Assembly: GCA_036897625.1 (NCBI GenBank)
Contig: JAYMTA010000417.1
Coordinates: forward strand, 1 to 29,297
Length of the DNA stretch: 29,297 bases
DNA from: Pelargonium cotyledonis
Taxonomy: Eukaryota > Streptophyta > Magnoliopsida > Geraniales > Geraniaceae
Direction of reading: 5' to 3'
Shown: positions 1-10,345 of the stretch, in pieces
Layout of the letters: the number at the start of each line of letters is the position of its first letter
Numbering within the stretch: the stretch's first letter is position 1
The notes under the pieces: generated by a model
Seen by the model: the letters and a program-made list of their open reading frames with translations, nothing else
Database searches by the model: none
What the model was told of the DNA's origin: nothing
Translations under genes and position numbers: made by a program

Positions 1-36
1 TATGTAACCGTCGAAAAGTGAAAAGACAATGCATAA

Positions 37-277
37 GAATGCTCCAAATTGTTGGGTTTGATGAGGTGACAACTCCTAATGTTACATCACCTTCTCAAGT
101 TTAACACATATATGTTGATTTAGCTAACTTAAGTGTTACATGATTGTCATGTCGTTTAGAATGTTCCAAATTGTTGAGTTTGATGAGGTGACAACTCCTA
201 ATGCTACCTCACCTCACCAAGTTTAACACATATATGTTGATTTAGCTAACTTAAGTGTTACATGATTGTCCTGTCGT
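37..277. repeat. Two-copy tandem repeat, period 122 bp
   Basis: Copy 1 (37-155) and copy 2 (159-277) align over about 119 bases with only a handful of differences. Both contain the blocks TTGATGAGGTGACAACTCCT and TTAACACATATATGTTGATT. The period is 122. I do not recognise the unit as a known transposon; it ends about 140 bp before the candidate TATA box. Confidence 0.9.
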
Positions 278-417
278 CAAATTAAACGACAGTGATACAA
301 ATTGTACCATTCAAAAATATTGTTTTGAACCAAATTGGATCAATATTGTTATTTTAAGGACTAAACTGAAATAAAATTTAAATTTAATATCAATTAAAAA
401 CAAAACAAAATAACCGC

Positions 418-425
418 TATAAAAA
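418..425 (+). promoter_or_regulatory. Candidate TATA box of the helicase gene
   Basis: TATAAAAA lies about 150 bp before the ATG, which would put transcription start near 450 and give a leader of roughly 120 bases. The surroundings are AT-rich, so a chance match is possible. Confidence 0.4.
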
Positions 426-527
426 TAATAATAATTGAGACTAAAATGGAACATTTGTAAAATAATTAATCAATTTTAAATTAAAACCTTCTTATCTTCT
501 TCTTCCTCAGCCAAAACCCAAAACCCA

Positions 528-536
528 AAACCCTAA
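528..536 (+). promoter_or_regulatory. Telo-box (AAACCCTAA) in the helicase leader
   Basis: AAACCCTAA lies 37 bp before the start codon, after two AAACCC-type half repeats. Telo-boxes are common in plant promoters and leaders of genes for translation and organelle functions. The Dabb gene carries the same motif close to its start. Confidence 0.5.
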
Positions 537-572
537 CAAGTTCAGTTCGTCACTCCAATACCTTAGCGAACA

Positions 573-3500
573 ATGTACTCAACGATTCTCCGAGAACGTT
601 CCAGAACCTTACCGAACCTTCTCGAAGGTTCCGGGATATGCTCTCACCTCCTCCTCCTCGCACGGCACATGGGCGGTCGCCGTAGCTTATATCCGATCGG
701 CGTCAACCGGTGGAAGTCGAAGCGATTGAAAGATAAGAAAGCCTTAGATAAGGATAAGCGAATCGATCAAGAGAAACAGCCCTATGAAACACGCGTCCGA
801 TCCGTGACCCGGTCCGGAGTCGCCGGGAAGCTGAATTCGTCGCCCGTTTCGGATTCGGCAACCATTCGCGGTCCGAAGAGTGCCGCAGTCCAAGCCACAG
901 CCTCAGTGGATCGTTTCGCTAAACCAGGAGCTGTCGATTTGTGGAACGAAGACGACGGTCCGTTGAAATCGCCTCGGACTCGATCGAATGAACAGACGGA
1001 ACCGGCAGAGCCAAGCAGAGAGAATAGGCCTAATCGTTCACCGTCTGGTCTGAGGAATTTGGTCTTCAAGGAGCTTAATTTAGGTGATTGTGTTGATTTG
1101 AGTTCAGCTGGAAATGGAAGCCGTTATGCGAAGAGTAGGAGCTATTTAGTTCAGAGTGGTAGCATTGGAAGCAATTTCGTGAAGAGTAGGAGCTATTCGG
1201 TTCAGAGTGGGAAGCAGCGTTGGAGAAAGGACAGTTCATCGAGCAAGGAAAAAGCCGGCATTGGCTCAAAAACTAAGAATTCTGGTGAGAGGAAGGGTCG
1301 GAGAAATGACAGTTCCTCAAGTAAGGAAAAATCTGGCATTAGCTCACAATCTAAGAAATCTTCGAGTAAATTTCGAAAGAAAATATGGAAAACGAGAAAT
1401 TGTTCTAGTGATGAGTCCGATGATGATTTTGTTAAAGACTCTGTGTTCAAATTATCTGGTGAGGACGACAACGATTCGAGGCGTAGGGGTGATATGAAGA
1501 AGAAGAAGGGAAGTAGTGCTTCTTTGGAGAGCCATGATATAAAGACAAAAAAGAATGTGCCACTGAATTGTCTTCAATCGGAGATTGATAGTTTACGGGA
1601 GATTAATCATTCTCGAGTGATTGACCTTATTAAGCACGAGGTTAGTTTGAGGAAATTGGCCAAGGTTGATGGGGAAAAGATTGAGGAATTGGTTCTTACT
1701 GACAAAAAGTAAGTAAATCCGTCTTTGAAGTTCTTGATGGTATAGACCGGAGAGTATAAAGATCTTTGTATATGTTGAATCAAAGTAGTGATTTTCAGAT
1801 ACTAGAAATAATTTTGGATTGTTTGTGTTGTTGATTTTACTTTGGACCTTTGAATTTGCAGGTACGATGCGTATGGTATATCTTCATTAACGGTGAAAGC
1901 GCTCTCTGATGCTGGGTTTGTCCAAATGACTAAGCTGCAGGAGGCTTCTCTTGCTACTGTTCTCAAGGGTATGTTAGTTGATTCTCTGTCTGTTTCGAAT
2001 AATTTTTTTTATATTAAATGCTATTCTGCATTAAAGGATTGTATTAAATTTGATTGTAATTGTTGTGTTAGTTACTTGGTTAGCTTAAATCACCAAGCTC
2101 TTTGACTCTATGTTAGAACATATCATGTATATGCATTTCTAAGTGTACATTGGTGCCTTTCACTTGTCAGCTCTATAATTATTTGTTTTACTAGGGCAAG
2201 AGTGTTGAAGCATCAAATGATATGAAAGTTAATCTTCTGATGCACAATTCAAAGTTCCTTTTAATTCTGATTCTATTGACGTATTATCTAAGTGGAAAGA
2301 GCTAGGTCTTCAAGGAGCTTACTTTGGTGGGGTATTAATTAGGTGAATAGGTGTTGTACATATTACACACACACACACACACGTATTACATATAAGGTTG
2401 AAAAGATTAATATCTTGTCATATTCTGCTGTGCTTATGCCATATGCCACTAAACGGATATGACAAGATTAATATCTTGTCATATCCATTTAGTGGTGTGG
2501 TTCATTAATCATACTTATTTTGATGGTCGTTCCTGGTTGCTCATCATTTTTCATATCTGATTTTAACTTATTGCTGCAATCCTATGATGAATTTATCATA
2601 ATAAAATGTAATGAATGATGGTTCTCATTTTATTGTTGTGCAGGCAATGATACTTTGATCAAAGCTAAAACAGGCTCAAGGAAAAGTGCAGCATTTTTGG
2701 TACATTAAAAGGCCCTTATAATTCTCGTGAACTAATTACAGTAAATTAGGTTGTTCCTTTCAATGCTATAGTTAAACTTAAAACAGATTCCCGCAGTTGA
2801 AGCTGTTTTGGAGGCTATGAGTAGCAAGAGCAATCAGCGTGGGCCTTCAATATATGCGCTTGTTCTCTGCCCAACTATTGAACTTGCAAAGCAGATAGCA
2901 GCAGAGGCAAAAATTCTGCTAAAGTATCATGATGGCATTGGCGTCCAAACACTAGTTGGAGGTACACGTCTCAAGGATGATGGGAAACTACTAGATTCAG
3001 ACCCTTGTCAGGTTAGCCTTCTGTTTGTTATATCTTCTGCTATTTTGTGGTCTGCGATCCATAAGTTGCAAATACACACAATATTCATCTATTATTGTGT
3101 ATAGCATGTACGCATGAAGAAAAAGGATTTGTTATTTATATGATATTTTTCCAGATTATAATTGCAACTCCTGGTAGATTGCTGGATCACATTGAGAGTA
3201 AGTCTGCCGTGTCTGCGCATTTGAGGGGATTGAAACTGTTCATAGTTGATGAAGCTGACTACTTACTAGACCTGGGATTCCGTAAGGACGTAGAGAGAAT
3301 TGCAGATCGTCTACCTAGAGAGAGGCAGTCACTGATGTTTTCTGCAGCAATTCCAAAAGAGGTCAGACTCTACTTTCTTCTATCTGAAGTTTATAAAAAC
3401 AGTGATTTTATTGTGAAGTTTATTGAAAATCAAATTGTGTTTGGTAATGGAACTGCAGGTTCGCCGAATGGCTCATGTTATTTTGAAAAAGGAACATGCA

Positions 3501-6286
3501 TTTGTCGATGGAACGAGTGAGGTTCCTGTGGAAACTCATACTAAGGTATATATGATTGTGGTACCCTTCATGTACTTACAGTCGGGGGACAATAATTAAA
3601 GGTTGTTATTGGGCCTATATCAATTGGAAATTGGTAAACCAGGGCATGATACACTTTTGATACATTTTCATCATTGTACATGACTTATGCCTTGAATCAA
3701 CTGTGAATGGCTATATGTCAATGAATGTTGCCATGAGGGTTAATGTGCCTTGAAACTAGATATTGGACCTATACCATGTTACAATCTTTTAATGTTTTCC
3801 ATGAGTATTATTATTGTGCCTTGAAGTTAGTCATAGCAAGCTACAAAGTTTGAAACATGCTTTGTTTTGCTTAAGCAGGTCAAGCAGTCATTTCTAATTG
3901 CACCGCATGATCAGCATTTTCAAATAGTGTATCATCTTTTGAAGGAGCATATCTCAAAAGTGTTTGATTACAAGGTACAATGGCTAGCTTATAGGTTTCA
4001 CTTAGTTGTGTGAGTTCCTCGCATAATAATTTTAAATTGCAAGCAGGTTATTGTTTTCTGTTCAACCACAATGGTAACATCATTTATGCACCTACTTCTC
4101 CGGGGAATGGGATTGAATGTTAGAGAAATGCATTCTCGAAAGACTCAACTTCAAACTCGCATCTCTGATGAATTTAGGGAAGCAGACCAAATGATTCTTG
4201 TTACTTCGAATGTTTCAGCTCATGAAATAGATTGTCATGACGTTACTTTGGTAATTCAGGTATTTGCTAAGCTTGATTCTGATTATTCATTTACACTGAA
4301 CATGATGCTTTCTGATTAGTCATAGTGTCTAATCACCCTCATTCATCACTTTGGAATATGGGTGCTTTGTTTTTTTCTCTTAATTTTGCTGTTATAAAAT
4401 TAATGCTTGGGTATTCAATTAGTTTTTATTTTTATTTTTTATTGTAAAACAGAAGTTATAAAACTCTTATTGGTGGTTTTAAGTCACATGTTTCCTATTC
4501 CACAATACTTATTCACAACTGTTTTCAAGATACAAGTATACAACACTTCCCATATGATAGTTTTCTTTACTTTGCAAGGTATTGTAGTAGAGCCCTATTT
4601 TGTTATTGTAGAATTTATTGAGTGATGATCCACATTCCAAACACTTCTGTACAGAGAAAGGAATTACCTCTCTTTTGATCTTAATGATTATGGCAATTGT
4701 CATATTCTTTTCACGTAGTACTTTTATATCCATTATAACTGAAGTATGCAGGATATGAAGTTTATTGCAATTGGGAACAAAAGTCGAGAGGACATGATAT
4801 ATATGTTTAAATGATATTAGAAAAGCGAAACATGAACTTATCTTGTATAAATTGCCTCGCCCATTAATTGAATGATCAAGCCTGTTTCTTCTTTTAGGTA
4901 ACATTTGGATTATATATTTTTTTGATAACAAAAATAAATATTGGGAATGGGATCGAGATTCTCATTCTTCATGTTTGGATTACTACGTTTTGCTATGAAA
5001 ATTGCTTCAGAATGAGAATCCCATTCCTATTTCCATTCTAATTTTTTTATAATCCAACCGCTACCTTAGTTCGTCTAGACAACAGAGATCAGCTGTTGTA
5101 TATTTTTAAGGGATCATCTTGGAAGTATTTGAATGTGAGCAATCAAGCATCTCTCCCAAATAGATGCCTTGTTCATTTAATTTTGTTCTTCGACAAACTT
5201 GTTGGCATATAGACCCTTGAGCGCGATATATCTAATTGTGCGTGTACGACTTGTATTACTGCAAAGTAACATGAAATGATCTTACTATTACCAGATGGGT
5301 ATTCCATTGGAAAAAGAAGAGTTGGTAGAACGTCTTGGAAGAATCGGACATGAAGGCGAAGGGAAAGGTGTCTTGTTGCTTGCACCATGGGAAGAATATT
5401 TCCTGGATGAAATAAAAGACCTTTCACTTAAGGGACTTTCTTTACCGTTTATAGATCCAAACATAACAGAAAAGGTATGCATCTTTCTTTATCTCATTGC
5501 GGTTATATTATTGTGCTCATGATATCGAGAATTCGATCAATTTAGTATCTTTGTTGTCTTTTTATGTATCTGAATGACGTCGTGCTGCCAGAGCTGAAAC
5601 CCGACCTGCATTTTTGAAGGTTCATGTCACATAAAATAGACCTGATCAATTTTCAGGTCGGTTTGTCATGAGAAATTGCGAGTCGGGTTAGGCAACCCAC
5701 ACATATCACATGTAAAGCCCGAAACCTGCATGAACCCACATCACATGTGTGTCAGGTTCTGGTAATGTTTTATAAACCGAAACCAAAATTGCCAGCTCTG
5801 GTAGCAATACATGCCCGCCTGACTGTGCTGAATTCAGAATTCCGTCAACCTAGATTTTTAAGAAAGCTTGTTTCTACTTAATCATCCATCTTTCTTTTCC
5901 ACACACATTGTGAATGCATTTATGTGCTTGTGTTGCTACTCAGCCTCCCCCGCATTATTTCCATTAGCCGTTTAATTTTTGTGCTCAAACTAGTTTATTG
6001 TATTATCACATCCTCATTAAATCATTTCTAAGGTTTCAATTGTTTGCAGACAAAATTTTCCATGGCAATGATTGATACTAGTATCAAAGAAGCAGTGTAT
6101 CATGATTGGCTTAGGTATTACAACTCGGTCGAGAAAATAGGTCGAGATAAAGCCACGCTTGACGAGCTAGCCATTCAATTTTGCGAATCAATTGGTCTAC
6201 AAACTCCTCCAACTCTCTTAAAGTTCAAGATGACATCACCGAAAAAGGCCTTGGGAGATATCCCTGAGATCATTTTCTCGGAGTAG
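573..6286 (+). CDS. RH33/RH48-type DEAD-box RNA helicase with degenerate ATPase motifs (10 exons, 847 aa)
   Basis: Exons: 573-1708, 1862-1968, 2644-2699, 2787-3011, 3155-3361, 3459-3545, 3879-3974, 4047-4259, 5295-5474, 6050-6286. All introns are GT-AG and phases join without a stop, giving 847 codons, close to the length I recall for Arabidopsis RH33/RH48. Residues 1-380 are a basic, Ser/Lys/Asp-rich extension with an N-terminus that could be an organellar presequence. It contains two short internal repeats (around KSRSY and DSSSSKEK). The helicase core is about 380-730, followed by a C-terminal domain typical of the RH25/26/31/33/48 clade (LLLAPWEEYFL). DEAD (540-543) and TPGRL (513-517) are intact. 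Other motifs are changed: Walker A reads AKTGSRKS (422-429), motif Ia PTIELA, motif III SAA (571-573), motif V SAHEID (695-700), motif VI ERLGRIGH (721-728). Family known proteins unwind or remodel organellar RNA with ATP. This copy probably cannot, so it is either a pseudo-enzyme or a young pseudogene. Confidence 0.92.
1127..1370 (+). repeat. Internal coding repeats in helicase exon 1
   Basis: Two nested in-frame duplications lie in the low-complexity N-terminal region. One unit, encoding KSRSYxVQSG, occurs near 1131 and again near 1182. A second, encoding DSSSSKEK(A/S)GI, occurs near 1228 and again near 1306. They keep the frame and lengthen a charged, probably disordered linker. Confidence 0.75.
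2365..2382. repeat. (AC)9 microsatellite in helicase intron 2
   Basis: Nine uninterrupted AC dinucleotides sit in the 675-bp intron between exons 2 and 3. This is likely length-polymorphic. Confidence 0.9.
2446..2495. repeat. 50-bp near-perfect inverted repeat (hairpin) in helicase intron 2
   Basis: Arms 2446-2468 and 2473-2495 are 23 bases each with a single C/T mismatch and a 4-base loop. The left arm begins CCACTAAACGG and the right arm ends CCATTTAGTGG. A third, direct partial copy (TTAATATCTTGTCATAT) lies at about 2407-2423. Confidence 0.9.
4897..5065. mobile_element. Tourist-like (PIF/Harbinger) MITE in helicase intron 8
   Basis: The 169-bp element starts GGTAACATTTGGATTATA. Its other end, read in reverse complement, is GGTAGCGGTTGGATTATA. 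It is flanked on both sides by TTA (4894-4896 and 5066-5068), the 3-bp target duplication expected of PIF/Harbinger MITEs. A second internal inverted repeat pairs GGGAATGGGAT near 4941 with ATCCCATTCC near 5018. It has no coding capacity. Confidence 0.75.
5589..5800. mobile_element. hAT-like MITE remnant in helicase intron 9
   Basis: The ends are CAGAGCTG and CAGCTCTG, a perfect 8-bp terminal inverted repeat of the hAT CAG...CTG type. The interior is rich in degenerate repeats of CGGGTT/AACCCG. No convincing 8-bp target duplication is left, so it is probably old. Related copies lie at 6453-6709 and 25589-25790. Confidence 0.55.
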
Positions 6287-6452
6287 CATTTTTTGGAATT
6301 ATATAAACCCATTGTGGTAAGTCTCTCTACTGTTAGAACTTAGAAGTAGATGTGGCTGTTCAGGTTTCGGTTTTTAGTTATAAAATGTGTCATACCTGAT
6401 CTCCATTTTTAATGGCAAGCCTGTTCTAAAAATTATTCCAGACTATTTTACG

Positions 6453-6709
6453 TAGAGCTGGCAAAATTTGGACCTGAAACTGCGGACACCCTAAACTAAA
6501 CCCACAAAATTTCAGGTTCGGGATCTATAAAATAATCCCAAATGATTTTTGGGTCGGGTTTGTCATTGAGAAGTTATGTATCGGTTGGGAGAACCTACTC
6601 TCACCGGCACATGCTCTAGGTAAATCTGCAACTGACCTGCATCCCATAACTTGCTTCTCTTGTGGGCTGGGTTATTTCTTTTCAACCCAAACCCGAATTC
6701 TCAGCTCTA
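6453..6709. mobile_element. hAT-like MITE remnant downstream of the helicase gene
   Basis: The left end reads TAGAGCTGGCAAAATTTGG and the right end CAGCTCTA, an 8-bp inverted repeat. The interior again carries CGGGTT/AACCCG blocks. It appears to sit inside a second, older element of the same type (about 6349-6786), because GGTTTCGGTTTTT-like and GGGTTT-type sequences flank it on both sides. No clear target duplication remains. Confidence 0.5.
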
Positions 6710-7362
6710 ACTACTTGAAACCACATAAATGCAGGTTGGATTTCGGGTGCCTGAATGTTCGGGCCAAAATTGTTGGTTCTAATTAGACGGGTATCGTGAA
6801 TAAATCAAAATTCTTGTTGTGTAGGTTATCTGAGGTAGTGAAAAACTGGATGTTTACAAGAACATTTCAAAAATCCGGGTGCTGGTCATTTCTGAGTGAA
6901 GAATAATCCAACTCCATGTTTGCCATGATTGCACCATCTTGCGTGATTTATTTTGCTCGGTAAGACTCAAAGACTCCACACAGTTTTGTAATTGTACATT
7001 CTGTTTTATGTGATATAAAAAATTTCTGTCTTTCTCGGAAATGCCTGAATTCAACTCTATTTGCTATATTGCGTCTCATCAGTCTGCATATTTTGGTTAG
7101 TTTATGAACTTTATATAACAACTAGTAGTTTTGACCGAATACTTGGAGACCGTAAATCACACTGAGTGATGACTCGGTTGGGAGATAGGTTAGAGAAGAA
7201 ACCGAAAGATCATTTAGAGTCAATGTGGGCTATGGCCAATGTTCGTGTAGTTTGATCTGTTAAATTTGTTTTTACTTTCCAAATATGAAGAAACCCGACC
7301 CAAACCCGAATTGCAATCTGTGTACATAATGTCAAACCCTGAGAATGTTAAATTGTTCAATG

Positions 7363-7458
7363 TTTCGTATTATTAGCCATAATGATAGTGGCAGTCCACC
7401 TAAAATACTATTTCGTATTAATAGCCATAATGATAGTGGCACTCCACCTAGAATACTA
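7363..7458. repeat. 48-bp tandem duplication
   Basis: 7363-7410 and 7411-7458 are head-to-tail copies with three differences. Both contain AGCCATAATGATAGTGGCA. The unit has no inverted ends, so this looks like a simple recent segmental slip. Confidence 0.92.
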
Positions 7459-8739
7459 TTTCCACGAAATATGATAATTAGTAGACAGTATAGTCTTGTC
7501 AATTAACAATAATAATGTGGTTTAATTTCAAAGAATGTCAAGTCTCTAAGCAACTACAATATTTAATTTATTGAAAATTTAGTAACGTTGTTGAGCAAGT
7601 TTGAAACATAATAATCATGTGGTATTGACATTTAGGCTCTTGGTCTTCTTAATTATTTGGGTTTGTGGAAAATATGTTATAACTTATTAAAGATGTTAAT
7701 GACTCAAAGGGACTCTACAGCTCACAATTCGAAACCGAACTCGAAATTTGTACAAATATTGTGGGTTTGGATAGCTTAAAATAAATAAATTTTGTTATTT
7801 TTGGATTGTCATGTTAGACAAATATGTTAATTTTACACGTTGAACTTGCAACCTACGCTTTTTTCCTTTTGCGTTTTGTACAGTTCTAACCTCTGTCATT
7901 TTGAAATGTCTTTCCACTAATTGACCTGTTAGTAGAATTTCAGAATTTCGAAGTCAACATAGATCGCATATTGTTGGGAATAAAATATTGACGTTTGTTT
8001 CGACCTATTCTTGGATCCGGCAAAATACTTTTCACATTTTGTAATTTAAAAGTGAAATTTAATTTGATCCAGCCAATTTAAAACTTGAAATCCGAATGAA
8101 CTCGCATGCCTCTTAGGTCAAATATGAATGAACTTAAGAAACCTAAAGCCATTCGAATCCTATATGATATGGAAAATTGCTGCATCTTTTTCAAGGGCTT
8201 GGTTTAACGGTAAAAGGTCAGTCTCAACTAGGGATTCACAATAATAGTACGGACACTAAAAAAGCGGATCTCCTTTTAAGATTGAATTTGGTTTTAAGGT
8301 ATGTAAAAGTCTTGAAACATGTAGTAATTTACCTGAAAACATATGTACAGCACAAGCAAAATATTAAATTAAAATGAGTAAATCTTCAAATATGTCAAAT
8401 TATGGGTTAGCCTCCAAAAAAGAAAATTAAATGACATAGATAACACAAAATAGGATTCAACTGAAACCTAACACTCAATTTGAGTATGCTATTTGAATTA
8501 AGCTTTAATATATGTTTTTATTTGCAGAGTCAATTAATGAGCATGTGAATTAAGATCTGTACCACCCAATTATGAGAAGGAATCTGGTTTTGGTCCAGCT
8601 CTTCCAAACTAATTTAGACCCTACACTATTAATTATTGTTAATGTAATGCTTATATATTATAATGTGGAAGGTTGAAATAGAGGTAGAGCCTAAATTCTT
8701 ATCCTTGATTGCTAAGCAAGCTATGAGGCATGAGCTATG

Positions 8740-8980
8740 ACTAAGGTAGAAGTGCCCATTCAGGTTTCGAATCAGGTTTGGATTGAAAATGCTTTACTTG
8801 AACCTGACCAAACACAGGTGTAAATTTCGAGTTATGTAAATAAAATGTGCAAGTTTGTTCCACCAACGTTTTAGTCATATTTTTCCCAAAATGTGTTAAA
8901 ATATGCTGAAATTGATCTGATCTAATTTATGCAACTTAAACCCGTCATATTATAGATTGAAATTTAGATGCCCTCAAAGG
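8740..8980. repeat. Degenerate hAT-like CGGGTT/AACCCG repeat remnant
   Basis: Starts near GTAGAAGTGCCCATTCAGG and ends near TTTAGATGCCCTC. These are weakly inverted versions of each other, and the interior resembles the other hAT-like remnants in this window. Boundaries are approximate. Confidence 0.35.
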
Positions 8981-10036
8981 TAAACTATGAATAGATGTAA
9001 TGGGTATCTCAACTAGCACCAGAAACAAAGGCAATTGAACAAAACGAAACAATCAAGAATCTCTAGAGTTGAAATTAACATTATATATATATATATGAAT
9101 AGTTTCAAGATATAATTGTTTATGTATGTTAACATCTCTCAATCCATTCTTCCATATCACTATCAGACTCATTGAAAATGGTGGTGGAACACAAACAAGA
9201 ATTTTGTAATTGTAAGATTTTGAAGATGATCATTTGTGTACGTGCAAAGGCTATTTCCGTAATTGACCTCCCTCAACATTGTATTCTAATTTTTCTCATT
9301 ATTTAGGTACCATGTTTATCAGTTTGAGACCGGACTGAAACTTAAAAGGCAAAAGCCGAATCGAATCAAAATGAACTTATTTTAGACACAAAAATAATTA
9401 AAGATAGGGATTAGAAAACAAAATTATATTTCATTTCAAAACAAAGTGTATAAACAAAATAGTTTGAACATAATTTGAACTAGTATTGAACGAACTAAAC
9501 AAAATAAGGTTCAAAAAATCGGTCAGACCCAATTATGAACGCCACGTCACACCTGGTCCTATGTGGTAGGCTTTTGAGGAAGATGGGTAGATAGGCATCA
9601 GAATGAGCTAACAATCAATGTGCCTCATTCACAAATGAGCTAATTTTCATTATTACTGAGATTGTCATTTTCATTGAATCAGTGCAAGATATTCCTGGAA
9701 AATGACATTCTTCTCTATGGATTTTTCTACATTTCAATCCCTTCACTCCATTTACCACCAAAGGAAGCAATTTCACAACAACCTTTTCACTGTGACTTTT
9801 GTATCCTCCTCCTAAATTGTTCTCATTTCAATGTATCCTATTCCAAGTAACTTCTAACGGCTCATCATTCAAGTTTCGGGTCGGGTTGGAAAGAACTAAC
9901 CATGACTCGACTCATAAGAGAAGTGGGTTGTGGGTTTTACGTAAAAAGAAGAAGTATGATCAGTTGAGTACCGTTTGTCCAACCCGACGTGAAAATTAAT
10001 AGCATAAATTTACGCAGCCCGAGTTCACAAAATGAG

Positions 10037-10092
10037 GGTAAGGTTTTCAGTTTTTTTTTTTTTTTTGGATCGGCAAGGTAAGGTTTTCAGTT
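10037..10092 (-). mobile_element. Ultrashort retroposed insertion with 16-bp target-site duplication
   Basis: GGTAAGGTTTTCAGTT occurs at 10037-10052 and again at 10077-10092. Between the copies is a T run followed by GGATCGGCAA. On the minus strand this reads TTGCCGATCC followed by poly(A), which is what a severely 5'-truncated SINE or LINE insertion leaves. Confidence 0.7.
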
Positions 10093-10103
10093 CCTGCAGG
10101 TCT

Positions 10104-10345
10104 GGATCCATATTGTCTATCTACAGTTAGGAAGAACAAAAAAGGTGAACCAAGGAGCGATTCCCGCAATTATAGGGTTTGGATCCAAATTATCATATCT
10201 AAATTCTATCTGCAGTGGGAAGAACAAAGAAGGGGCAACCCAGTGAGCCAATGCATATTCGGGTCCAAATTGTCATCTCTAAGTTCTATCTAGAGTTAGA
10301 AAAAGGTCGACTCAATGCATAAGCCTCCCACTACTGTATGGTTCG
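10104..10345. repeat. Three-copy degenerate repeat, period about 79 bp, with SINE-like tail
   Basis: Units begin at about 10104, 10181 and 10261 with GGATCCATATTGTC, GGATCCAAATTATC and GGGTCCAAATTGTC. Each is followed by a TCTATCT(A/G)CAG-type block and an AGAACAAA-type block. The last unit continues into AAAAAGGTCGACTCAATGCA. That resembles a SINE-derived repeat I recall from many plant introns, but the assignment is from memory and weak. Confidence 0.5.

Larger units (their letters stand above)
1..572. other. Upstream flank and promoter region of the helicase gene
   Basis: No coding region seen. It holds a two-copy tandem repeat (37-277), a very AT-rich stretch (300-480), a TATA-like box, a pyrimidine-rich leader (about 488-510) and a telo-box just before the helicase start codon. 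Confidence 0.6.
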
